DNA of 64,000 bases, from contig NZ_JBPSEH010000003.1 of NCBI RefSeq assembly GCF_051488685.1, positions 124,001 through 188,000 of the forward strand, in the 5' to 3' direction. The stretch comes from Melioribacter sp051488685 (GTDB lineage Bacteria > Bacteroidota > Ignavibacteria > Ignavibacteriales > Melioribacteraceae). The notes beneath the pieces were generated by a model. That model was not told the DNA's origin. It ran no database searches and worked only from the letters and a program-made list of their open reading frames with translations. Each line of letters begins with the position of its first letter. Position 1 is the first letter of the stretch. A program made the translations under genes and the position numbers. Of this stretch, positions 19,083 through 27,883 are shown piece after piece.

Positions 19083-19673
19083 TTATTCAAATTTAGTAGT
19101 GCCGTTTGATTGATAAACATATCTGAAAGTGTAATATTTCGATTTATCGTTGAGTGAAGGAGAATCCGGCGCACCTTTATAGTAGCTTATAATTTGTACC
19201 TTTGCATATTTACCCTCGCCAGTTTTAATTACCAAAACAACGCCTGGTATGGGCGAAATAATATGTGTTTCAGAATTATAATTGTACCAGCCGTTTCCTG
19301 AGCCAGTGGGTATTGCAGGAGCATTTACTTCATCTACTCGATAGCCTTCAGATGGTGCTTCTTTTAAATCATAGAAGTCCGTATTTTTAAGAACAATTGC
19401 ACCTCCTTTACCAGGCCCGCTTACACCGCTGTTCGTATAAATAGTTGTACTTCTGAATGCGATATCCCATTTGTCTGATAATGTATCTGCTCCTGTTATG
19501 ATAGTGCTATCTGCAAATCGGTAGTATGTCAAACCCGGACCTAAGGCGGGCAGGTCCTTAACCTCAGCAACTTTAATAGCTGGTGTATTGCTATCCGGTT
19601 CGGTACTATTCGAGTCGTCACAACCGGTAAAATACAATGTTATAAGTAAAACGAATAAGTATATTCTTTTCAT
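19083..19673 (-). CDS. hmuY: HmuY-family heme-binding lipoprotein
   Basis: The 196-residue product starts at the ATG at 19673 (GGAG ribosome site). A lipoprotein signal ends in LYFTGCDDS, giving a lipidated cysteine. The mature domain has HmuY-like features: YYRFADSTIITGADTLSDKWDIAFRSTTIYTNSG, which is the conserved WDIAF segment, and a C-terminal YKGAPDSPSLNDKSKYYTFRYVYQ. HmuY proteins of Bacteroidota capture heme at the surface and pass it to the receptor HmuR. It sits 14 bp downstream of a receptor gene, the same order-of-function pairing as hmuR/hmuY. The heme ligands cannot be assigned because they differ between HmuY homologues. Confidence 0.88.
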   Translation of the reverse strand: MKRIYLFVLLITLYFTGCDDSNSTEPDSNTPAIKVAEVKDLPALGPGLTYYRFADSTIITGADTLSDKWDIAFRSTTIYTNSGVSGPGKGGAIVLKNTDFYDLKEAPSEGYRVDEVNAPAIPTGSGNGWYNYNSETHIISPIPGVVLVIKTGEGKYAKVQIISYYKGAPDSPSLNDKSKYYTFRYVYQSNGTTKFE

Positions 19674-19686
19674 TTTTTCTCCTTGT

Positions 19687-21969
19687 TTAATAATTAATTG
19701 AAATTCCTGCATAAATTATTCTACCAGACAGATTAAGATTCTGTCCACTAAATTTTCGATTTAATAAATTTTCTATTCTCAACCGTAATGAAAAGTGGTA
19801 GTTAATCGATTTGTTTAATGCAAAATTCCAGAGGGCAAAACCTGCTGCATATTCGCTTTTATCGTCGAGAATACCGTTTCCGTTTTTGTCATAATAGCCG
19901 TACTTCCCTTTGAGAATACCTGTCAGCGTGGTAGACAAACCTAATGTTTCATTTTCGTAAGAAAGTCTAAAATTCCCCGAATGCCTGGATCGATTAAACA
20001 AACCGCCGTAATCTGCTTCTGTAACTTTTTTCAATCGCCCGGTTTCTGTATACTTATAATATTCACCTGCTTTTATTTTTTCGAGAACTCCTTCGTCCAC
20101 AGCATCGAGATACTGGTATCCCGCACCAATTTTTAAATGATCAAACACAGTAATTCTTATCTCGGATTCAATACCCTGCGTGTAGATTTTATTGAGGTTG
20201 AAATATGTATATATGCTCTGTCCGTTCTTCTTAATAGCAACCGGAGTGGCGTCGATTAAATCTCTTACATTATTTCTGAAAAAGTTCAAGGATATCCAGT
20301 TGTTTCTTAGCGGTTCATATTCTATGGTAAAGTTAAAAGACCAGGAATTTTCTGCATTTAATTTATTAATGCTTTCCGGATTAATAAGGATTTTATCAAC
20401 TTGTCCTTCCTCAATCAACTTATTGAAGTAGTACAAAAAATTCGTCGACCCAAAGACGGAGTATCCGACTTGAGGATTGGTAAAATTGAGATAAAGTTGT
20501 TGTAATGTCGGCGCTTTAAAACCACTGCCAATAGAAAAATTTAATTTCAAGAAATCATACGGTTTGACGATAGCGGAAAGTTTAGGGCTGATGCGGGAAG
20601 AATATTTGTTATGGTAATCATACCTTAGCCCGCCGACAATATCAAAATTCTGGAGAGGAATCCACTCATGTTGCAAAAATATAAAATGCGAATTAATATC
20701 ATCGGCATCTTTACTTATTCTGTCTGCACTTACATTTTCTTTCACATAACCCACACCAAGCGTCGTAAGATTTCTCTGGTCAACGAACAAATTACCTGTA
20801 TATTCTCCTTTATAATAATACTGGTCAAACTGACTATATTCATATATTTTTTCATTGAGCTGATATCTAAGTTCGCTTTCTGTATAGTAATTACTAATGT
20901 AAAATTTGAATTGATGATTGTACGAATGATTTATTTTCCCAAAGTAAGTTAGTGATAAGCTTAAATCTTGCAGCCAGTTTTTGTCTTTTAGAATTTCTGT
21001 TTTGTCATTTTCAGTAATCTCAGCAAAATTATTTTGACTTTCTCCAAAATACCTCAAACTAAATCTCGCTGAATTCCATTCGTCGAATTGATATTCTAAT
21101 TTTGTATTAACCAGAAAATTATTGTACTCGGGTGCAGATTTTGAAATTGACTCGGGAGTCAAATCATATCCTTCCGATCCCCTGGTATTTAAAACGAGCG
21201 AACCCTTAAATTTTTCGAACGACTTGAAAAATTCTCCATTTATTTGATATGAATTGTGTGTTCCTGCTTGAGCAAAAAGGGCAACACGTTTAGGCTCGTC
21301 GGGAAAGGTTGTAATAAGATTAACTACCCCGGCCAGTGCCTCGCTCCCATACAGAGAAGATGAAGGACCTTTAACAATTTCAATTTGTTTTAAATTTGCC
21401 ACGTCAAAACGGGATAATTCAATTGTACCTCCAGTTCTTCCGATTGCAGGTTCGCCGTCTATAAGAATTAGTGTATAATCAGGGTCAAGTCCCTGAATCT
21501 GAATACCGTTGCCATGATTGTTTATAACTGCAATTCCTGCCTGTTCCATCAACGCCTCTTTCAAACTTATATAGCCGCACTGTTTAATTTCTTTTTCAGA
21601 AATCAACTCAGTTATCACAGGCGTATCTTTCAGTTTTTTGACACTTCTTGTGCCGGTTACCACCACTGCTTCGGTAGAATATTCCTTCTTATCCAGAGTA
21701 ACTGTTAAGAAATTTATTGATGGATTAAATTGAATTGTCTTAGATTCATAACCGACACAAGAAACAGAGATGAGGTCGCCTGGTTTTAAGGGATAAACAA
21801 GCTTAAATATCCCATTTTTATCGGAAGAAGTACCGTATTCCGTACCTACAAGGATGACGTTTGCCTCTGGAATTGGATTACCAGAAATGTCAATCACCCT
21901 CCCTTCTATATGAGTTTGAGCATTAACTCCACTTATTACTAAGGTCAACACAAATAATATTTTTTTCAT
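19687..21969 (-). CDS. hmuR: TonB-dependent heme receptor (HmuR-like)
   Basis: The 760-residue outer-membrane receptor has a signal peptide (MKKILFVLTLVISGVNAQ) and a CarboxypepD_reg-like domain (about 19-105). The plug has EAVVVTGTRSVKKLKDTPVI and VNLITTF, preceded by IEIVKGPSSSLYGSEALAGV. The 22-strand barrel ends in NLSGRIIYAGISINY. Adjacent HmuY makes heme the likely ligand. The gene opens the four-gene minus-strand unit (receptor, HmuY, chelatase, receptor). A Bacteroidota-type promoter (TTG-N20-TAATTTTG) and a 10-bp inverted repeat precede it. The gene name is by synteny with HmuY and by family, not by exact orthology. Confidence 0.88.
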   Translation of the reverse strand: MKKILFVLTLVISGVNAQTHIEGRVIDISGNPIPEANVILVGTEYGTSSDKNGIFKLVYPLKPGDLISVSCVGYESKTIQFNPSINFLTVTLDKKEYSTEAVVVTGTRSVKKLKDTPVITELISEKEIKQCGYISLKEALMEQAGIAVINNHGNGIQIQGLDPDYTLILIDGEPAIGRTGGTIELSRFDVANLKQIEIVKGPSSSLYGSEALAGVVNLITTFPDEPKRVALFAQAGTHNSYQINGEFFKSFEKFKGSLVLNTRGSEGYDLTPESISKSAPEYNNFLVNTKLEYQFDEWNSARFSLRYFGESQNNFAEITENDKTEILKDKNWLQDLSLSLTYFGKINHSYNHQFKFYISNYYTESELRYQLNEKIYEYSQFDQYYYKGEYTGNLFVDQRNLTTLGVGYVKENVSADRISKDADDINSHFIFLQHEWIPLQNFDIVGGLRYDYHNKYSSRISPKLSAIVKPYDFLKLNFSIGSGFKAPTLQQLYLNFTNPQVGYSVFGSTNFLYYFNKLIEEGQVDKILINPESINKLNAENSWSFNFTIEYEPLRNNWISLNFFRNNVRDLIDATPVAIKKNGQSIYTYFNLNKIYTQGIESEIRITVFDHLKIGAGYQYLDAVDEGVLEKIKAGEYYKYTETGRLKKVTEADYGGLFNRSRHSGNFRLSYENETLGLSTTLTGILKGKYGYYDKNGNGILDDKSEYAAGFALWNFALNKSINYHFSLRLRIENLLNRKFSGQNLNLSGRIIYAGISINY

Positions 21970-22001
21970 TTACAATCCTTATTAAGACTAAATCTTTATA
22001 A

Positions 22002-22032
22002 CAAAATTAAAGCAACCCTTCCCTGAAATCAA
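22002..22032 (-). promoter_or_regulatory. candidate promoter of the heme operon
   Basis: On the minus strand TTG (22032-22030) is separated by 20 bp from TAATTTTG (22009-22002), matching the Bacteroidota -33/-7 form. The receptor start lies 33 bp downstream. Confidence 0.5.
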
Positions 22033-22039
22033 TACGTTA

Positions 22040-22063
22040 TTTTTAGTAAAATGTTACTAAAAA
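22040..22063. promoter_or_regulatory. 10-bp perfect inverted repeat upstream of the heme operon
   Basis: TTTTTAGTAA (22040-22049) and TTACTAAAAA (22054-22063) are separated by AATG. A further TTAGTA half-site follows at 22065-22070. It sits directly upstream of the candidate -33 element and just after the stop of the LuxR-type regulator. It could be that regulator's operator or, because it is AT-rich with flanking T/A runs, a weak bidirectional terminator. Confidence 0.5.
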
Positions 22064-22070
22064 ATTAGTA

Positions 22071-22712
22071 TTAATTTTCTCCAATACTAATTAATCCTTT
22101 TCTGATGCTCTCAATTATTAGTTGTGGGGTGCTTTTCACGTTAAGTTTGCGCATAATATTTCTGCGGTGAGTCAGTACCGTAAATTCACTTATATAAAGT
22201 AACCTGCCGATTTCCTTGTTATTCATTCCTTCGGCTATTAAGCGAAGAATTTCGTATTCACGCTTGCTCAATATTTCCGATGAAACTCTCCGGTATTCGA
22301 TTTCGACTATTTTTTGGCTTACTTCCTGACTAAAGTATCTTTCATTATCATAAACTTTTAAGGCAGCTTTTTGCAATTCCTCTTTTGTTATTGTTTTGGA
22401 AAGATAGCCATCGAGTCGCAGGTCTAATAAACTTTTCAATTTATATACATCGGAGGAATCAACCAGAATTAAAATTTTCAGTCGTGGAAATTCTTTTTTG
22501 ATTTCTTTAATAAACAGGATGCTGTCCTGTTTGATCATATCTATTTCTACAATAATCATATCTGGATTTTGCAAACGGACTTCGTCAATTAGTTTATCTT
22601 CAGGCACACCTACAACTTTTATCCCCTCCAGGTCTTGCAAAATGCAGCTGATGGCATAATTTGTTAGAAAAAATCTATTAGCTATAATTATCAGGATTGG
22701 CTTCATGTACAA
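22071..22712 (-). CDS. LuxR/NarL-type regulator with degenerate receiver domain
   Basis: The 213-residue protein has a receiver-like fold (1-125) and a C-terminal LuxR HTH (about 145-205; LSKREYEILRLIAEGMNNKEIG, then ISEFTVLTHRRNIMRKL). The receiver lacks the usual chemistry: the acidic pair after strand 1 is replaced by Ala-Asn (ILIIIANRF), and the phosphoacceptor Asp is Glu56 (PDMIIVEIDM). The conserved lysine (GYLSK) remains. It is therefore unlikely to be switched by ordinary phosphorylation. It lies 101 bp upstream of the heme receptor on the same strand with an inverted repeat between, so it is a candidate regulator of heme uptake. Translation may start at the ATG at 22712 or at 22706. 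Confidence 0.9.
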   Translation of the reverse strand: MYMKPILIIIANRFFLTNYAISCILQDLEGIKVVGVPEDKLIDEVRLQNPDMIIVEIDMIKQDSILFIKEIKKEFPRLKILILVDSSDVYKLKSLLDLRLDGYLSKTITKEELQKAALKVYDNERYFSQEVSQKIVEIEYRRVSSEILSKREYEILRLIAEGMNNKEIGRLLYISEFTVLTHRRNIMRKLNVKSTPQLIIESIRKGLISIGEN

Positions 22713-22829
22713 TTATTATTTAGACTGTGTATAAATTACTGATTTTATTTTAATTATACAAGCATGTACAATATTCTGTATCATAAATACTTTTTTTATT
22801 TTTGACTATAAATCTTATTACAGACAAGT

Positions 22830-24173
22830 ATGGTACTTCCTGAAAGAGTAAGGAAACTAAAGGACTTTGAATCGAAGTGCGGACCCGTAATTTACTGGAT
22901 GCAAAGAGACCAGCGGGTTAACGACAATTGGGCACTCGTCTTTGCATATCAAAAAGCAAAAGAGAAGCAATTGCCATTAATTGTAATATTCAACATTGTT
23001 CCTGAATTTCTGGGTGCTGCAGTGCGTCAATATTCGTTTATGATTAATGGATTGAAACAGGTTGAAAAGAAATTATCTGAATTAAACATCGGTTTCAAAT
23101 TACTTTTTGGTAATCCCGCAGTAACTATTCCTGAGTTTGTTAAGGAATCCAGCTGCTCGGAATTAATTACAGATTTCAATCCTCTTAAAATAACAAGGAA
23201 ATGGAAAAAGGAAGTCCATGCGAAAATAAAAGTACCATTTTATGATGTCGACGCTCACAATATTGTTCCCTGCTTTGTTGTTTCCAACAAACAGGAATTT
23301 GCAGCTTATACATTCAGACCCAAAATTCAAAAACTTCTGCCCGACTTCCTGGATGAGTTTCCACAGATAAAAAAAATGCCTGCAAGTGATTTTGCGAACT
23401 TTAAAAACGACTGGGACAGTTTATTAAAAAAAATAAAGCCCGATTCCAGCGTTCCCGAAGTCGAATGGATAATGCCAGGTGAAGAAGCCGCTTTTGAAAT
23501 ACTTGATAACTTCATTGAGAATAAATTGAAATTTTATGCAGAAAAGAAGAACGATCCAAATGAAGACGTGCTTTCAAATCTATCGATTCATCTTCATTTC
23601 GGACATCTATCTGCCCAACGTGTGGTACTCGAAATAATCAGAAGAACAGAACCCTCAAAATCTAGAGAAAGCTTTCTTGAAGAATTGATTGTGCGGAGAG
23701 AGCTGTCGGATAATTTCTGTTACTACAATAAACATTACGATTCATTTGACGGCTTTCCCGACTGGGCTAAAAAAACTTTGAACGAACACCGTAAAGATAA
23801 AAGAGAATATATTTATTCACTCAAAGAATTCGAAGAAGGCCGTACTCACGACTCGCTCTGGAATGCAGCGCAATATGATTTGAGAAAAAGAGGTAAAATG
23901 CATGGTTTCCTCAGAATGTATTGGGCGAAGAAAATCCTGGAGTGGACAGAAATTCCGGAAGATGCTCTTAAATATGCAATCTACCTGAATGACAAATATG
24001 AACTTGATGGACGCGATCCAAACGGATATACCGGTATTGCCTGGTCAATCGGTGGAGTTCACGATAGAGCCTGGAACGAACGACCTGTATTTGGTAAAAT
24101 TAGATATATGAATTATGCTGGATGCAAAAGAAAATTTGACGTGAGTAAATACACTATCAATGTATTCAAATAA
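22830..24173 (+). CDS. phr: class II deoxyribodipyrimidine photolyase
   Basis: The 447-residue FAD enzyme repairs cyclobutane pyrimidine dimers using light. The N-terminal photolyase alpha/beta domain starts at VIYWMQRDQRVNDNWALVFA. The class II signature lies in the C-terminal FAD domain: LIVRRELSDNFCYYN, WNAAQYDLRKRGKMHGFLRMYWAKK, then LDGRDPNGYTGIAWSIGG and ERPVFGKIRYMN. The length is normal for class II. It is divergent from the LuxR-type regulator at 22712 and is followed 15 bp later by a phosphoesterase gene, which may be co-transcribed. With uvrA at 12780 it suggests exposure to light. Confidence 0.96.
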   Translation: MVLPERVRKLKDFESKCGPVIYWMQRDQRVNDNWALVFAYQKAKEKQLPLIVIFNIVPEFLGAAVRQYSFMINGLKQVEKKLSELNIGFKLLFGNPAVTIPEFVKESSCSELITDFNPLKITRKWKKEVHAKIKVPFYDVDAHNIVPCFVVSNKQEFAAYTFRPKIQKLLPDFLDEFPQIKKMPASDFANFKNDWDSLLKKIKPDSSVPEVEWIMPGEEAAFEILDNFIENKLKFYAEKKNDPNEDVLSNLSIHLHFGHLSAQRVVLEIIRRTEPSKSRESFLEELIVRRELSDNFCYYNKHYDSFDGFPDWAKKTLNEHRKDKREYIYSLKEFEEGRTHDSLWNAAQYDLRKRGKMHGFLRMYWAKKILEWTEIPEDALKYAIYLNDKYELDGRDPNGYTGIAWSIGGVHDRAWNERPVFGKIRYMNYAGCKRKFDVSKYTINVFK

Positions 24174-24188
24174 TTTAAAGGCAATAAA

Positions 24189-25391
24189 ATGAAAAAAATC
24201 ATAACACTTTATCTCTGGCTTTTCGTTTCTTTTTTACACGCACAAAGTGCAGATATACCCAAAAGAATTATTCTTAATTTGACCATCAATCCTTCATCGA
24301 GCATGGCTGTCACCTGGCATACGAAGGAAAGTCATCCTGAGAGTTTTGTCGAATTTGCCGAATCGACTAACTGGATAGAGTTCAAAGATAGTACAGTTAA
24401 AATTCCTGCTACTATGAGCGAATTAAATTACAAAGGAAATAAATCATACTCGTATTCGGCAATCTTAAGTCAATTGAAACCAAACACACTTTATACATAC
24501 AGAGTTGGTTATGATTCCGTGGTCAGTGAGTGGAACCAATTCATGACTGCTTCGGAAAGCAGCCAGCCTTTCAGATTTGTTTATTTCGGTGATCCACAAA
24601 ACGAGATACTCGAAGATTTATCCCGAGTATTCAGAAAAGCAATATTGACTGCCCCCGATGCTTCTTTCTGGCTTTTCGCTGGCGACTTAACAGATCTACC
24701 CGACGAATCGATGTGGGAGGAATGGTTCGAAGCAACTGGATTTATTCACAGAATCGTGCCTTCAATTATGGCCATCGGAAATCACGACCTCTACTTCGAA
24801 ATGATTAATGGCAAAAAGATAAAAACCAACAAATATCCACTGTGGCAAAGCCTTTTCACATTGCCCGAAAACGGTCCAGATGGAATGGAAGAAACGGTTT
24901 ATTATGTCGACTATCAGGGAGTTCGATTCATCGTTCTAAATACAAATTACGGCTTAAAAGAGCAGGCTGATTGGCTCGAAGAAGTATTGTCCAACAATCC
25001 AAATAAATGGACAATTGTAACCTACCATCACCCTGTCTATTCAACTGGCGAAGGGAGAGACAATAAAACTATTAGAGAAACATTCATGCCTATTTTCGAC
25101 CGCTACAGCGTTGACCTTGTTTTACAGGGACACGACCACACATATGCCAGAACACATAAAATTTATCAGGGTAGAATTTCTGAAGACGAATCGAAAGGAA
25201 CGGTCTATATTACATCTGTTTCAGGTCCAAAGCAGTATCCAGCCAATCCGATGTACAAAGATTTAATTGCTAAACTCGGTACATTCACTCAGCTATTTCA
25301 GGTAATTGATATTCAAAATGACCGGTTGATTTACAATTCTTATACGACTGCTGGAGAGCTTTACGACCATTTCGAACTAAAGAAAAAGTAG
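24189..25391 (+). CDS. secreted purple acid phosphatase-like metallophosphoesterase
   Basis: The 400-residue product has a signal peptide ending near SFLHAQ and an N-terminal fibronectin-like purple acid phosphatase domain (about 22-125; LNLTINPSSSMAVTWHTKES). The calcineurin-like catalytic domain follows with its five metal-binding blocks: YFGDPQ, FAGDLTD, IGNHDLYFE, YHHPVYSTG and LQGHDHTYART. It should hydrolyse phosphate mono- or diesters in the periplasm or outside the cell. It follows the photolyase by 15 bp and ends in a bidirectional terminator. The natural substrate is unknown. Confidence 0.92.
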   Translation: MKKIITLYLWLFVSFLHAQSADIPKRIILNLTINPSSSMAVTWHTKESHPESFVEFAESTNWIEFKDSTVKIPATMSELNYKGNKSYSYSAILSQLKPNTLYTYRVGYDSVVSEWNQFMTASESSQPFRFVYFGDPQNEILEDLSRVFRKAILTAPDASFWLFAGDLTDLPDESMWEEWFEATGFIHRIVPSIMAIGNHDLYFEMINGKKIKTNKYPLWQSLFTLPENGPDGMEETVYYVDYQGVRFIVLNTNYGLKEQADWLEEVLSNNPNKWTIVTYHHPVYSTGEGRDNKTIRETFMPIFDRYSVDLVLQGHDHTYARTHKIYQGRISEDESKGTVYITSVSGPKQYPANPMYKDLIAKLGTFTQLFQVIDIQNDRLIYNSYTTAGELYDHFELKKK

Positions 25392-25398
25392 AACAATC

Positions 25399-25433
25399 AA
25401 AGAGCAAGGATTACTTTTTATTCCTTGCTCTTT
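25399..25433. terminator. bidirectional terminator
   Basis: 12-bp arms (AAAGAGCAAGGA / TCCTTGCTCTTT) are flanked by T-rich or A-rich tracts between convergent genes. The right arm includes the end of the TlpA-like gene. Confidence 0.8.
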
Positions 25434-25932
25434 CAATTTCTTCTTTGAACTCTTTGTATGATTTTTTACCATCGAGAAACGCTATCTTCTTTCCTTTAGA
25501 ATCATAAATCAAAGTAGCTGGTAAAGCGCCGTTCCATTTCTCTTCGAGGAAATTTATCAATTCTTCGTCGTTATCAAATCCGTTTATAAAATTTCTGTAG
25601 AATACGTTATTCGATTTCAAAAATGGAATTACTTTTGAATTAATATCCTCTTGCAAATCGACGCTTAATCCAACGAAATCCACATCCCTGTACTCTTCGG
25701 CTAATTTAACAATGTCTGGTATTTCCTCTCGACATGGCACACACCACGTAGCCCACAAATTAAGGAAAAGAATTTTCCCGTTCCTGTTCTTGATTATCTT
25801 GTTTAATCCGTCTTTATTGATTTTAACAACTTTGATTTCTTTGACTGCATTTTTCTGGTTTTCACCTGAAATAAAATTGACTATTGTAAAAGTCAGCAAA
25901 AAAATCAGGATTAATTTGCGCATGTTAATCAA
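25411..25932 (-). CDS. TlpA-like thiol-disulfide oxidoreductase
   Basis: The 173-residue product has an N-terminal signal or anchor (LILIFLLTFTIVNFISG) and a thioredoxin fold with the active site LNLWATWCVPCREEIPDIV, which is CxxC with Val-Pro. This is the TlpA/ResA pattern, so it probably reduces periplasmic disulfides, for instance in cytochrome c or other exported proteins. Its start overlaps the end of the upstream redoxin gene by 8 bp, indicating translational coupling. The downstream stop lies inside a bidirectional terminator. Confidence 0.9.
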   Translation of the reverse strand: MINMRKLILIFLLTFTIVNFISGENQKNAVKEIKVVKINKDGLNKIIKNRNGKILFLNLWATWCVPCREEIPDIVKLAEEYRDVDFVGLSVDLQEDINSKVIPFLKSNNVFYRNFINGFDNDEELINFLEEKWNGALPATLIYDSKGKKIAFLDGKKSYKEFKEEIERARNKK

Positions 25933-26491
25933 CTCTTTTTATTGTACAACCGAATGCTTTTGTTTGTGGATTGGAAACTTTTTTGCCACTTAATATTTCG
26001 TCGAGAGCAATTCTTAAATCGTGAGTTTTTACGTCTTCTTCTTTTCTCGAATCGTCAATTCTGCCGTGATATAAAATTTCGAAGTTGCTATTGAGCACAA
26101 AGATTTCAGGTGTAACAGAAGCTTCGAATTTATCTGCGATAACGTTTCTTTCGTCTTTAAGAATTATGAATTCAAATCCGTTTTGTTTTGCGTGTTCTTT
26201 AATTTCATCCACGCTTTCCTGTTTGTTCGAATTAATTCCGATAAAACTGACACCTTTCTTTTTGTAGTCATTATAAAGTTTAACCATCCTCGAATTGTAA
26301 GCATTTGAAATGGGGCATTGTGTAGCAATGAACATAATTACAATTGCTCTAGATTCTTTGAAATCGCTCAACTGATATTCTTTGCCGTTATAGTCTTTCA
26401 GCTTGAAATTTTCGACTTTATGACCGGAAGCCAGATAGACATACGGCAAGAAAAGAACAAGCATTACTAAGGATTTATATGGGTTCTTCAT
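25925..26491 (-). CDS. exported redoxin (AhpC/TSA-like thioredoxin-fold) protein
   Basis: The 188-residue protein begins with a signal peptide (LVMLVLFLPYVYLASG). A redoxin domain carries one N-terminal-type cysteine in FIATQCPISNAYNSRM, the form typical of the small thioredoxin-fold family whose members end in GCTIKR, as here (TKAFGCTIKRVD). The CPIS motif lacks the second cysteine of CxxC, so the partner cysteine may be the one near the C-terminus or that of the overlapping TlpA-like protein. A peroxidase or electron-shuttle role with that partner is inferred from overlap and family. Confidence 0.85.
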   Translation of the reverse strand: MKNPYKSLVMLVLFLPYVYLASGHKVENFKLKDYNGKEYQLSDFKESRAIVIMFIATQCPISNAYNSRMVKLYNDYKKKGVSFIGINSNKQESVDEIKEHAKQNGFEFIILKDERNVIADKFEASVTPEIFVLNSNFEILYHGRIDDSRKEEDVKTHDLRIALDEILSGKKVSNPQTKAFGCTIKRVD

Positions 26492-26571
26492 CTTTTACCT
26501 TTCTTGTTTGATGTGGTTGCGTAAAATATACTTTATAATACACGATGTCAATTTATAACCGAAAGATATGC

Positions 26572-27816
26572 CTAAAACAACATTCGTGTTTTAATAGTTT
26601 CAGGAATTGCTCTTAATTCTTTCATGATTTCGTTGCTCATCTCTTTGCTGTCGATATCGATAATTACGTATCCAACATACGAGTCTGTTTGCAGGTACTG
26701 AGCGGCTATATTCAATTTACGCGTAGTAAAAACCTTTGATATTTTATTCATCACTCCTGGCCTGTTATGGTGAATATGAAGATATCGTTGACGATTAATA
26801 TTGGGAGCAAGAGAAATTTGAACGAAATTCGTAGCTCCAATTGTTGTACCAACGTCACAATACTTGACCAGCTTTTCCGAGACTTCGAGCCCAATGTTAG
26901 CCTGGGCTTCGCATGTACTGCCGCCAATATGAGGAGTTAAAATTACATTCTTAAATTTCTGCAAGACCGATACAAATTTTTCTTTATTTGAAACTGGCTC
27001 TTCCGGAAAGACGTCGATAGCAGCCCCAGCTATATGGCCTGATTCAATAAATTCGGCTAAATGATTTAGATTAACCACCGTTCCACGTGAGCTGTTGATC
27101 AGGTAAGATCCTTTTTTCATTATGCTTAGTTGCTCACGCGCAATCATATTTTTTGTAAGTTCGGTTTCTGGCACGTGAAGCGTAACTACATCTGAAATTT
27201 TCAGAAGTTCATCGAGGCTGTCGCATGGTTTGGAATTCCCAAGATTTAATTTTTTGACAATGTCGTAGTAATAAACATTCATACCGAGGCTTTCGGCGAG
27301 TATCGAAACCTGCGAACCGATATGCCCATAACCTACAATACCGAGATTTTTTCCGCGCACTTCATAAGAGTTTTTTGCATCCTTCAGCCATACTCCCTCA
27401 TGAGCCAGCGTATTTTTTTCTGGTATTCCTCTCATCAAAAAAATTATTTCGGCTATTACCAATTCGGCTACCGATCGAGTATTAGAAAACGGAGCATTGA
27501 AAACAGGAATACCTTTCATTCGCGCAGCATCGAGGTCAACCTGGTTTGTACCGATACTGTAACATCCGATGGCAATCAGTTTTTTTGCGTACTTTAAAAC
27601 ATCTTCAGTCAAATGCGTGCGTGAACGTATTCCAATAATATGTACGTCACGAATTTTTTCGATTAATTCATCGCCTTCAAGGGATGTTTTGAGATATTCA
27701 ATATTGTTAAAATCATTACTTCTGAAATAGTCGACTGCATTTGGATGTACACCTTCGAGCAACAACACTTTAATTTTCTCTTTTGGAAGCGAATAGACCT
27801 TCCCCATTGTTTTCAT
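26572..27816 (-). CDS. serA: D-3-phosphoglycerate dehydrogenase
   Basis: The 414-residue enzyme oxidises 3-phosphoglycerate, the first step of serine synthesis. The substrate and nucleotide domains show IGIRSRTHLTEDVLKYA, NTRSVAELVIAEIIFLMRG and the NAD loop VGYGHIGSQVSILAESLGM. Catalytic arginine, glutamate and histidine lie in INSSRGTVVNLN, DVFPEEPVSN and LTPHIGGSTCEAQANIG. A C-terminal ACT domain (about 340-414; RQRYLHIHHNRPGVMNKISKVF) suggests allosteric serine control. This is the type seen in E. coli-like SerA. It is followed upstream on the same strand by ypdA with a 67-bp gap. The start could also be the second Met at 27807. Confidence 0.95.
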   Translation of the reverse strand: MKTMGKVYSLPKEKIKVLLLEGVHPNAVDYFRSNDFNNIEYLKTSLEGDELIEKIRDVHIIGIRSRTHLTEDVLKYAKKLIAIGCYSIGTNQVDLDAARMKGIPVFNAPFSNTRSVAELVIAEIIFLMRGIPEKNTLAHEGVWLKDAKNSYEVRGKNLGIVGYGHIGSQVSILAESLGMNVYYYDIVKKLNLGNSKPCDSLDELLKISDVVTLHVPETELTKNMIAREQLSIMKKGSYLINSSRGTVVNLNHLAEFIESGHIAGAAIDVFPEEPVSNKEKFVSVLQKFKNVILTPHIGGSTCEAQANIGLEVSEKLVKYCDVGTTIGATNFVQISLAPNINRQRYLHIHHNRPGVMNKISKVFTTRKLNIAAQYLQTDSYVGYVIIDIDSKEMSNEIMKELRAIPETIKTRMLF

Positions 27817-27883
27817 CTGATTTATTATGAAAATTTATTCTACAAATATATGCCAGATGAAAGACAATAGAAAAAAGTCTTTT

